Assembly: GCF_002811985.1 (NCBI RefSeq)
Contig: NZ_NPDU01000029.1
Coordinates: 1-54,992 of the forward strand
Source of the DNA: Leptospira adleri
GTDB lineage: Bacteria > Spirochaetota > Leptospiria > Leptospirales > Leptospiraceae
Direction: 5' to 3'
Length of the DNA: 54,992 nucleotides
Part shown: positions 41,563 through 51,500 of the stretch, piece by piece
How the letters are laid out: every line of letters starts with the position of its first letter
How positions within the stretch are numbered: the stretch's first letter is position 1
Position numbers and translations under genes: made by a program
The notes under the pieces: model-generated
The model's input: the letters and a program-made list of their open reading frames with translations, nothing else
Told to the model about the DNA's origin: nothing
Databases searched by the model: none

Positions 41563-42396
41563 TTAAAGATTAAATCCAATTCCAAACTTTGCAGAATATT
41601 CCTGAAACGACCAGATATGTCTTTGTTTAACATCGAGTAAATTATGAAAGCTTCCGGTTGTTTCAGCATAAGCGTCGTAATTGTTCCCGACTGCTTCTCC
41701 TAATAAATAGACTTTTTCGCTGATAAAGAAACGTGAACCGATGATAATACTCGATTGAACTATTTTGGTGTTGTAAATCGCTTCTCTCCCGTAACCGACG
41801 GAAAGGCGAATATATGGATCAAATATTGAGTTTTCAAGAAAGTGATACGAGAGATGAAAGTTAAAAGTTCGAATTCGTAGAAATGAATTATCGTGGTAGG
41901 TAATATAGGGTAGAGCATTTTCTAACTTGATGAGTGAATCAGTGGGTATATTTTGAGATTCCGGAGAAGCGTATCGAAGAATCCCGATACCAAAGAGATA
42001 GTCAAGTTTTGGATAGGAAAGATTAGAGGCTTGAAACTGAGCGTTGTTCAAGCTGAAGCCTAATCCAAATTTGGATTGAATTAAATATTCAAAAAGAAAG
42101 GAAGCATTTTGCCCGGCCACTTTAGGTTTCGGAGCTTTGTCGAAAGCATAAACACTCGCAATCTTGTCTCCTGGTGTTCCAAGTTCATTCGCATAAGGCC
42201 CGATGATTTCGATATTGTCGTATTTTACTTCCCGGTCCATAGAGCTACCGTCGATTTTATTTGGGGTCGCATTCAAATATTTAAGTCCTTCTCCATAGGT
42301 GGCTTCGAAGAAGAGCGGACCTCTTTTGTTTTCTGCGATTATCCCGAAAGAAATAAACATGATTCCGATTACGGAGAATTTAATTGTCTTGGTCAT
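41563..42396 (-). CDS. Outer-membrane beta-barrel-like protein
   Basis: 277 residues. An N-terminal signal peptide (TIKFSVIGIMFISFGIIAEN) is followed by alternating short hydrophobic strands to the end (FGLGFSLNNAQF, YIRLSVGYGREAIYN, SAKFGIGFNL), ending in a strand with terminal leucine. This style fits an outer-membrane barrel. The ATG overlaps the preceding stop (ATGA). Confidence 0.6.
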   Translation of the reverse strand: MTKTIKFSVIGIMFISFGIIAENKRGPLFFEATYGEGLKYLNATPNKIDGSSMDREVKYDNIEIIGPYANELGTPGDKIASVYAFDKAPKPKVAGQNASFLFEYLIQSKFGLGFSLNNAQFQASNLSYPKLDYLFGIGILRYASPESQNIPTDSLIKLENALPYITYHDNSFLRIRTFNFHLSYHFLENSIFDPYIRLSVGYGREAIYNTKIVQSSIIIGSRFFISEKVYLLGEAVGNNYDAYAETTGSFHNLLDVKQRHIWSFQEYSAKFGIGFNL

Positions 42397-42995
42397 TTTT
42401 TTCTCCAGATAAAAATCGTGAGTATGAAATTCAAAAAAGAAATGATCGCGAGCGTAACAAGGGCCGCTTGATAGTATTTTTCTTTCGAATTGACCTTTTC
42501 GTTTTCTTGATGGTAGGTCCTCGTTTGCAATAGAATCGAATTCAGCTCTTCTTTAATATCCGCCACCGAACGATATATCTCAGAGTCCAAAAGAATCACT
42601 GTATTCGATCCTGAACCTTTTCCCAAGGAAGCCTGCCCAAATCCTCTCTGGCTTGGCATTTTTCGTAGATTCTCAATTTCCGATTTCAGTTCTTGGTTCA
42701 AAGGCCATTTGAGATATGCCTTTTGAAAGAACTGTTTTGCTCTGTCGTAATTCCCCCGCTTCTTTTCTTCTCGTGCGATTCCGATCCAGGCTCTTGTAAG
42801 AATGAACTCTGCTTTTGGATCTGATGGATTGTTTGTGAGAAGAGAGATTGCGAGACTCTCCGCTTTCGAGTATTGACTTTCTTCGAGGAGACGTTCGCCG
42901 TCTTCATGGCTTCCGGCCATTACGTTTTCCTCGGAAAATAAGCCGAACGAGAGAAAGAGTAGGGTATAGAGAATGATTTGAAAGATCGATTTCAT
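42393..42995 (-). CDS. TPR-like periplasmic protein with C-terminal anchor
   Basis: 200 residues from ATG 42995, chosen because AGGT lies about 7 nt upstream and a signal peptide follows (SIFQIILYTLLFLSFGLFSE). About 30-110 are TPR-like helical pairs (DGERLLEESQYSKAESLAISLL, YDRAKQFFQKAYLKWPLN). The C-terminus is a transmembrane helix (AALVTLAIISFLNFILTIFIW) with a basic end RKK. It probably scaffolds the envelope complex of this operon. Confidence 0.65.
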   Translation of the reverse strand: MKSIFQIILYTLLFLSFGLFSEENVMAGSHEDGERLLEESQYSKAESLAISLLTNNPSDPKAEFILTRAWIGIAREEKKRGNYDRAKQFFQKAYLKWPLNQELKSEIENLRKMPSQRGFGQASLGKGSGSNTVILLDSEIYRSVADIKEELNSILLQTRTYHQENEKVNSKEKYYQAALVTLAIISFLNFILTIFIWRKK

Positions 42996-43000
42996 TAAAG

Positions 43001-44371
43001 TTACCTGTCGATTCGAATGACTTTGTGAGCATAACGCGCTCTTGGCATCTTCTGAGTTTCCGTCGTCCATGTACTTGCGATCGGATTTTGTAGACCGATC
43101 GAATAAACGACATCGCTTGGAATATTCAAAGCTGTAGCACCACCAAAAACAAATAACTTTCTTGTTTCATACGATGCTTGAGTTCCTGGATAATAAACGG
43201 AAGTAGGAAGAATAGGGCCAATGGTAAACGCTCCCGATCCAATTTGAGAGAAGTCAGTTCTGTTGGAAGGAGTAATGGAGCCAACCGGTTGTAAGGTGCT
43301 TGTTCCAGTGGAGCCACCGATAACCGCAAACCATTCCGGATCCGTCGGAAACAAATCCGAGTTCAAAGGTTTTACGCATGCAGAACCGGAGCCATGTCTT
43401 GCGAGGTTGATAGAAGGTTCTCCCGCACTTGTGGTTGAATTTACAGAGGGAACATATCCATCCGAAGTGACTTGAGCCGAACCATCTGCGTTGAATCTTC
43501 CGCCCGTGAATAGTATTGAACCGTTTAATCCGCAACCGGACATATCGACTCTTGCAAAGATTGCTGTGAGTGACACATAACTTTGCCAAACGCCGCTTGG
43601 TCCGATTCCGGGAAAGAATCTGGAAACCGTATTCAAAACGGTACCCGTTGTCATGTCGGTCGTTGTCGTTCCTGCAATGATAAAGATTTCTTCGCCTACG
43701 GAAGCGATGACCCCGCCTTGATTTGCGGTAGGCATGTCGGCTAACGTTTTCCACTGATCCAAATAAGGATCGTAGACTTCGGTTTTCTTGGAAGCCACAT
43801 ACACACCGGCTTGTTTTTCTAAACCACCGATTACATAGATTTTTTCTTTGTGGGAGACTACGTTTGCAAATGCGCGGGGAGTTGGAATCGAAGTTGCGGC
43901 TGGAAACCAAGTGGAAGTTACCGGATCATAGAAATCAATCTGCGAAACGGGATTTGCATCAGCTCCAATCCCGCCTACGACCCAAAGTCCACGGGTTCTA
44001 TTTGGAAAATCGCTTACCCAAGTTTTGAACGCAATCGGAACCCCTTGGAGGTTGCTAATATCCGAAGAACAAAAGACAGAAGCGATATAATCGGTGTTTG
44101 ATTCTAGGTTTTGAAGAGTCATGGAATGAATCTTTGCATTTTCTAAACTGATACTCGCCGATTCAATTCCACCTCGTCCATAAACAACGGATCCAGGTTG
44201 AGAGGAAGAACATTCCCAGCTTATCGTAGCTGATCTTGGACCCAGTTGTGTGACAAGGACAAGCGTGACTTTTGCGGTCTCTGCCTCATGAATATTTGAA
44301 AGAGGAGAATTTTGGCAATTCTGGAAAAAGGAAAGTAACAAGATGAAAGTAATTTTGAAAGAATGTTTCAT
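43001..44371 (-). CDS. Kelch-repeat lipoprotein
   Basis: 456 residues from ATG 44371, overlapping the previous stop (ATGA). Lipoprotein signal KITFILLLSFFQNC. About 35-115 are an FN3-like beta domain (ATISWECSSSQPGSVVYGR, LQNLESNTDYIASVFCSS). From about 125 on come Kelch repeats (VSQIDFYDPVTSTWFPAATSIPTPR, KIYVIGGLE, KTEVYDPYLDQWKTLADMPTA, LFVFGGA), which build a beta-propeller, usually a protein- or sugar-binding surface. It is likely surface or periplasm exposed. Confidence 0.8.
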   Translation of the reverse strand: MKHSFKITFILLLSFFQNCQNSPLSNIHEAETAKVTLVLVTQLGPRSATISWECSSSQPGSVVYGRGGIESASISLENAKIHSMTLQNLESNTDYIASVFCSSDISNLQGVPIAFKTWVSDFPNRTRGLWVVGGIGADANPVSQIDFYDPVTSTWFPAATSIPTPRAFANVVSHKEKIYVIGGLEKQAGVYVASKKTEVYDPYLDQWKTLADMPTANQGGVIASVGEEIFIIAGTTTTDMTTGTVLNTVSRFFPGIGPSGVWQSYVSLTAIFARVDMSGCGLNGSILFTGGRFNADGSAQVTSDGYVPSVNSTTSAGEPSINLARHGSGSACVKPLNSDLFPTDPEWFAVIGGSTGTSTLQPVGSITPSNRTDFSQIGSGAFTIGPILPTSVYYPGTQASYETRKLFVFGGATALNIPSDVVYSIGLQNPIASTWTTETQKMPRARYAHKVIRIDR

Positions 44372-45282
44372 AAAAGAAGACCCCAAGAGATTCTTAAACC
44401 AGTTCTACAAAGAGAATCACCGGATTCTATCGTGCATTGTGAACGAACACCAAGCCTAAGTCGAGAACCGTTGTTTAGGTCCCAGGCCCAACCGACTTCG
44501 CTTAACAATTCCGGATCGGTTCCGTTTACGGATCTGGAATTGCTCTTCCACTGGATCGCAGTAACACCTCCGCCAAAGAGAAAGTAGGGTGCAGAGGATC
44601 CGAATTGTTTTCCGAGATAGAAGGATTGATTCCAAAGGTTCACAGAACCTTGCGTTGTGGAAGGGGCGGTAGCATATTCCGAGAGAAATCCAAAAAACCA
44701 AAGAGGACGGCTTAGAAATCCTTTTTCTAAAAAAAGTCCAGCTCCGCCGGTAACTGGATTTGTATGAAACCAAGCTCCGTGATTTGCTTGTGTAAAAAAA
44801 CTTCCACCCACAAAGAGCTGATTTTCGCCCGATCGGCCTGAAAGATATTTGTCAGGTAAATCAGGGTTTTCGTTATCCGATTCTAAAGATTTGGAATTTG
44901 AATTTTGAATCTTCGCTTTTTCGATTTCTACAAAACCGAGCTCTGTTTTAAAGGTTAGTCGGTCTTTCTTTCGCTCTACGATGATTCCGCGAACCGTGCT
45001 TCCATCCGTTAGTTGAAATTCAGAATACTGATAGGAGGATTCCGGGCCTTTTCTTGCGTAGTCGATTCTTTGAATCTCAGACTTTGGAATCCTGTACAAT
45101 CTTCCTTTCCAACGGAGACTAACGGTATCCGCGCTTTCGTTGATTTCATCCACTAAGAATGCGTTGCCTGATTTGAGAAGAAGTTCGGAAGAGAATAGCG
45201 GAGTTGCTAACAAGTGTAAGGAGACAATAACGTATCTAAAAATTTTCACTGTGACTTTGCCAATTTTTCCTTCGATCAGCAA
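44368..45282 (-). CDS. Outer-membrane or periplasmic protein, first gene of the operon
   Basis: 304 residues with an N-terminal hydrophobic signal (KIFRYVIVSLHLLATPLFSS). About 35-120 form a beta domain with repeated LxSGNAFLVDEINESADTVSLRWKGRL and a second LTDGSTVRGIIVERKKDRLTF unit, as in proteins that carry duplicated small barrels. The last 150 residues are beta-rich with a terminal strand. The TTG start at 45282 is uncertain; GTG at 45249 is an alternative. Five genes run from here to 40839 with small gaps or overlaps. Confidence 0.6.
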   Translation of the reverse strand: MLIEGKIGKVTVKIFRYVIVSLHLLATPLFSSELLLKSGNAFLVDEINESADTVSLRWKGRLYRIPKSEIQRIDYARKGPESSYQYSEFQLTDGSTVRGIIVERKKDRLTFKTELGFVEIEKAKIQNSNSKSLESDNENPDLPDKYLSGRSGENQLFVGGSFFTQANHGAWFHTNPVTGGAGLFLEKGFLSRPLWFFGFLSEYATAPSTTQGSVNLWNQSFYLGKQFGSSAPYFLFGGGVTAIQWKSNSRSVNGTDPELLSEVGWAWDLNNGSRLRLGVRSQCTIESGDSLCRTGLRISWGLLL

Positions 45283-45336
45283 GTTGGAAGTGCATCATTT
45301 TTGTAAATTAATTAACGATTTTGTTTCAAGACATTT

Positions 45337-45382
45337 ACCCTTAGTACAATAAATCACAGTGAAGATTTATTGTACTAAGGGT
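45337..45382. repeat. 19-bp perfect inverted repeat between divergent operons
   Basis: ACCCTTAGTACAATAAATC (45337-45355) and its exact complement at 45364-45382 flank an 8-nt loop. It lies between the envelope operon and the RHS gene, with no T-run on either side. It may be an operator for both divergent operons or a remnant of a small inverted-repeat element. Confidence 0.75.
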
Positions 45383-45575
45383 TGTCGCTTGTTCCTTATT
45401 ACTAGGTTTTTTATAATTCAAAATTTTCTTTAGAGAGCGGAAATACAAAAAATATTTCCTAGTTTGTCGGAAGTTTTAAAAAGTGTCAAAATAGTATCAT
45501 TGCCTAGGCGATTCTGTTTTTGGAGAATTCTTAGTGAAATGGTTCCTTTGATACAAATAGAACTGGAGTTTTTGG

Positions 45576-48500
45576 ATGAAATCACGCGGACTTCGCATTA
45601 TTACTTTAAGTTTTGTTATCCTTTTTGTTCTTAATTTTTCTCTGATTCGATCCGTTAGAAATTTTTTTAGCTCGATGGCCGCGGCTGTCACAACAGGAAT
45701 TCCACAAAAACTTCCAGTCATTGAAGCAAATCACGATGGTTCTGCTTCCACATCGATTTCGATAGAAGTTCCTCAAGGAACGAAGGGAGTGATTCCGTCC
45801 CTTGCCCTTTCCTACAACTCACGAGGTGGGAATGGAGTGGTCGGGGTAGGCTGGGATCTTTCAGGTATTCACACAATTTCCAGAAATCCTTCTTTTGGAA
45901 TTAATTACAACGGTACCGATTCTTACTCTTCCTCGTTAGCTGGAGAACTAATCGATGTTAGCGGAAATCGATCTGCTTTTCACTCTCGGAAAGAATCTTG
46001 GATCCAATTTGTTCCCCAAGGAAGTTGTGGGGACGGACCTTGTTCTTGGGTCGCCACTGACAAAGATGGAAAGAAGTTTACTTTTGGCGGTACTCCAGAC
46101 TCAAGAATCGGAGCGATTGGAAGAGCCGCCGGTTCGATTCGAGAATGGGCTCTCAGTCGGGAAGAAGATTCTTTCGGAAACGGATATAACGTAACTTATA
46201 CTCCGATGGACAATACAAACGGAGACTATTATCCTTCTACGATTTCTTACAACAATCGTCAGATTCAGTTTTCGTATGAAAATCGAACCGACAAGTTTCC
46301 AAATTATTCGCAAGGCTCGATTGTAAAAATGCAAAAGAGACTCGATACGATCGAGGTTTTTATTGCAGGAAGTTCTTTTAGAAAATACGATCTGGATTAT
46401 ACCACCGGTCCCGTAACTGGTCGTTCGATTTTGCAAACCCTGAAACGGTCGGGAAGTAATAACTTCGGAGTGGAAAACTATGATGATCTTACATTTTCCT
46501 ATTCCGATCACGCGGGGCAGTTTTCTATTATTGGAGTTGGAACCGCAAATCGCTCGAATCTTGGTACGATGCCTGTGTTTGTTCCGGACTTTTTATTGGA
46601 TATAGCGAATGTATTTTTTAACCAAGAGCTTCCGTATCATCCTTCCTACTTAGATTCCAATGTAGATCTTGCTATGCAGTTTATAGTCAAGATGCCGGTT
46701 CCCGATCGGAATGCTTGTAACGCGGGTCTTGCTTCTTGTTTGTGTGCAATCATTCCCATGTGTACCGGCGGTAATCCTGCATTCTTCAATTATGTAGCCA
46801 CAAATTGCGCGGCCTTCCAAGGATGGGGTGGGGTGAATGGATGCTTGAACGGTATCGATTCGGCTTTGGTTGCTTGGGTGTCGATGGACGTAAACGGGGA
46901 TAATATCAGCGATTTTGCAACCTTAAACGGGGATCAAAATAACGGGAGCATTCATCTATCCGGAAATTTGATTCAAGCAAATGGAACTTCCGTTGCTTTT
47001 GCTGATAGCGCAAATCTTCCGATCTATTACAACACATTCTACCAAGCCGTCGATTTAAACGGAGATGGTAAGACTGATTTCGCATACGAATACAACGGAA
47101 ATCTCTGGGTCATTTATTCGAATGGGAATTCTTTTTCCTCTCCGACTCAGTTTAGCAATGTAAACATGGACGGGGCCGTTCGGAATATGACGGTTTTCAG
47201 TCCGTATGAATATCAATATCAATACTCTCCTCAGAACCCAACACCGGTTACAAACGACAGAGCGTTAAAAGATTATTTTGCAGATTTTAATGGAGACGGA
47301 TTGGCTGATTTTGCACACTACTCTGGTGGATCATTCCAAATCTATATCAACCGTAAAACCTATTTTGATAACCCGATTTCTGTCTCCGGTTCTTCTGACT
47401 TTTTTATCAACGCGATGATTGACATGACCGGAGACGGAAAGGCGGATCACATACAGTTGGTTCAATCTTTTGACAACTCGGTTTTAATCGGACTCAGTGC
47501 ACAAAGAGATGCTCTGAATAATCAGATGAGCATTCTTCAACAACAAAATCAAAGGGCGCAGGATGTTGTAGACTTGATCGGTTCCGGCAATGCGGCTTCC
47601 ATCAATCCAACTGAATTTCAATACCTGATCGACTACTTTAACATTCACTGTGGTTTTGGATGCGTTTTAACTGTTGCGGCTTTGCAAGGTTCCAGTGGAG
47701 GAACGACTTTAACTCCTGCCAATGCCGCAAGCCTTACCAATGATCTTCAAAACATCGTAGCAAATGAAATCGGTCCTATCGCACAACAAAGCCAGACGAT
47801 AGGAACTCAGATTGGAGCGATCCTTGCCGCAGGGACAGCAGGAACCGCGACGTATGCAATTCAAGTTCGGTCCTTTAATACAAATAACGGAACTTCTCAA
47901 GTAAGAACGTATCCGCTCAGTGGTTCGATTGATCCTTTTAAGAGCACGCTTACGGATGCAAACGGAGACGGAAATCTTGACTTCGTTAGTTTCTCAGGGA
48001 CGCAAGCAGTCGTTTCTCTTTTTACTGGAAACGGATTTTCCAGTCCGATCTATACTTCCTTAAACTCAGGAGATCCTACAAAACTAATTCAGTTTAACTT
48101 CGGAGAAGTGAACGGGGACGGTTTTCCGGATCTGGTTTTGATGAACTTAGGAAACAATCAATACGAAACGTATCTTTCTAAAGGTGATGGAAGTTTTGTA
48201 CTGAATTCTTCCTATTCTTTCGGAAGTTTTTCCTTTAATGAATTCAACGATCCTGCCGGAATTAAACGTTCGGACTCATATCAAATCTGGCTTCAAGATA
48301 TGAATAACGACGGGATCTCTGACTTGAGTGTTGCGTATATTTCAGCGGACAAAACCGTTGGACAGGTTTCCTATCGTTACAACGCGGCTCGAAATTCCGG
48401 GGAGGATATGCTCCAAGTGGTTTCGAATAACTCCGGTGGTCAGAGATCCTTGGTTCAATACGGACTTGCAAATTTGCATACCGGCGCGGTCGTTTCGGGT

Positions 48501-51500
48501 TCCGGGAATTATCCGAATCTTCCGAATACTTCTCCGAGCTATCTCGCAGTTCAAACAACGCAAGAGCTTTCGGCTGGAATCGTCAAAAGAACCAATTATC
48601 AATATTCAAATGATCGAGTTTTCCTAGGCGTGAGAGGAATCGGTAGAGGTTTGGGATTTGCTTCGGTAAAAGAAACCGATGTGGATACAGGATTTTATTC
48701 CATCACGGATTATTTTCAAAACGACTATCGATTGGCAGGAGTTCCGCAAACCACGAGAAGTTACAACGCTCTGAATAATCTCCTCAGTTCTTCCAGTAAT
48801 TCTTCTTTTAGTTTTCCAAATCCGTTTGGAACGGAGATTGCAGTCGCGGGTGCAGTTACTTCGAACGTTTACCAAAACGGAAGCTTGGTCACTACTTCTT
48901 TGAAATCAATCACTTACGATTCCTTTGGTTTTGCGACAAGCGAAGCGGATTCCTTAGGGTCGCATACGGTTACAAACACCACTCAATATATTCATGATAC
49001 GACTTCTTGGAGAATTGGAAGAGTTCTCCGAACCAGGAAGAATGTAGATGGAACCTGGGTTTCCGATACGCAACTGAGCTATTCGGGAGACAAGATTCTT
49101 ACACAAACTCAATTTCCTTCGAGTGCGTCTCCTTTGACTTCAACTTTCGGTTATGATTCTTTTGGAAATGTGACTTCGGTTACAGATCCGAGCGGTGGTG
49201 TGAGTTCGATCGTTTACGATTCTTCTTTGAATCTTTTTCCAATTACGAAGACAAACGCTCTGGGCCACAGTTCCACTTGTGTCTATGATCCAGAACTCGG
49301 ATTGGAATTAACCAAAACGGATCCGAACGGTGCGACGACTACGATGACGTATGACGCTTATGGTAGAATTTTGAGTGTCACGTATCCGGGGAATAGCAGT
49401 CCGAATGAAACGTATTCCTATTTGAACACAGGTCTTTTTGATCTCAACAATTTGTCGAACAACGAGTCGGTTACGAAGAACATCACGGATTCAGTGAGCG
49501 GGAATACGAGCACCACCCAAACCTTCGAAGATCCGATGGGAAATGTAATTCGGTCTGTGAGCAATACATCTCTTTCCGGTGTGAATCAAATTCAGGACAG
49601 CATTTATGATTATACGCAAGGCCATTTGATTCAACAATCCAATTCTTATCTGAGTATTCAAACTCCGCAACAAACGAGATATCAATACAATGACCCTGAC
49701 GGGAATTTGACTACGATCTTAGAGCCGAGCGCAAACGGAACGATTCAAACGAATATTACCCGTTCAGGATTTACGGAAACGAAATCGATATTGTGTCCTG
49801 ACGGCTTGACTTCTACTTTGAGTGAGACAAAAAACGAAATAGGTCAAGTGGTAAGTCGAACGAATCAGGGAAGAACCACTCAGTATTCTTATTCTCCCTT
49901 TGGAGGGATTGCAAGCATCACCGATCCGGGTGGATTGACCACGACGTTCGGATACGATTCGCTGGGACGAAAAGTTTCGACCCAAGATCCGAATTCGGGA
50001 ACTATTACGCTTTCCTATGATTCCAATTGGAGAATTGCAAGTCAAACCGACGCAAGAGGAAAGACGATCAGTTTTACATACGACGGTTTGGGAAGAATTC
50101 TCACACAAAGCACAAACGGCCCGGAAGCTCCGATCCAGTATGTGTATGACGACGGGAGTGTTCCGTTTTCAAAAGGACGCATAACGCAGGTGACGGACGG
50201 GACGGGGAAGGCGGAATTCTTTTACAGCCAAAAAGGAGAGGTGATTCAGCAGAAAAAATACATCGATGATATCATCGCTATATTCAAAGCCGACTATGAT
50301 TCACTTAGTCGACCGCTAACAAAAACCTTTCCGGATGGAACGAAAACTCACAACCAATACACGATCAGCGGAACGATCGGGAATATTACGATGGATTCAG
50401 CGGACGGAACGAGCATTGGCCACTCTGTTGTGAGCTATCAGGGCCCGTATCTGGATACGAACGGCAACCCATCGATCAAGCGAGTAACCGGGAACGGTGT
50501 GACGATGGAAATCGCATACGAACCGATCGAAAGAAAACCAATCGCGATCGTAACGAAGAAACCGGATGGAAGCGTGATCGGAAATACGGAATATACGTAT
50601 GACGGAAAAAGAAATATTACAAGGATTGACGACAGATTGAATCCGGGAAGGACGCAAACTTTCACGTTGGACAATCTGGATCGAGTGATTTCTGCGACGG
50701 GAAGATACGGAACGCAGAATTACTCTTACTCTGCAAATGGGAATCTTTTGCAAAAAGGCAACTTCACACTCAACTACGGAGACGGAAGCCACGCAAACGC
50801 AGTGACGACGGCTACCAGTTCGAGCACGGGGACGATGAACTACTCTTACGACGCGAGTGGGAACATGGTTTCCAGAAATGGCGATGTTCTTCGTTATGAC
50901 AGTTTTGGAAAACTGATCGAAATCACACCGAACGGTGGAACCGCTTCGATCAATTACAACTACGACTATTCAGGAAGTCGAATCAAGACGGTATCCGACA
51001 CCGCACTTACAACGACGTATTCGTTTGGAGACAGTTACGAAATCGTAAGGTCTTCCGGTTTGCCCGAAAAGCACACAATCTATGTCAAAGGGTTAGAAGG
51101 TGAAATTGTCGCTCAGTGGACGAGGGAAGACGCGACTTTGCAATTGGCAGATTCGACCTTAGAAGGTGAAAATCACGTTGCAACTTCGATTGTGGGAACT
51201 CTCACAAAACCATTTTGCAAAGATGTGACTTCGGATTGTGGAATTTATTGGAAGAATCGAATTGGAAAACAAATTTATTCGTTCTTGGGATATTCTTCCT
51301 TTTTTCAAGAAGGAATTCCTACTAAGCTTTACAACGCGCTCTACTTCTTAATCTTGCTGGGAGTTCTTTACCTCGCATACCCTTACTTTCTGAGAGGAAA
51401 CGCTCTTCTGCAAGAATTGTCTTGGAAAGGAGTGGGAACTCCCGCTTTGATTCTTGCAATGTTCGTGATTACTTCTCTTCCTGGTTGCGGAATATTGCCG

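Noticed and set aside
43254..43910. 218-codon ORF within the Kelch gene
   Set aside because: Arg/Cys/Asn-rich shadow of the Kelch frame; no start signal.
48262..50792. Several antisense ORFs inside the RHS gene
   Set aside because: Arg/Ser/Ile-rich shadows expected opposite repetitive YD sequence.
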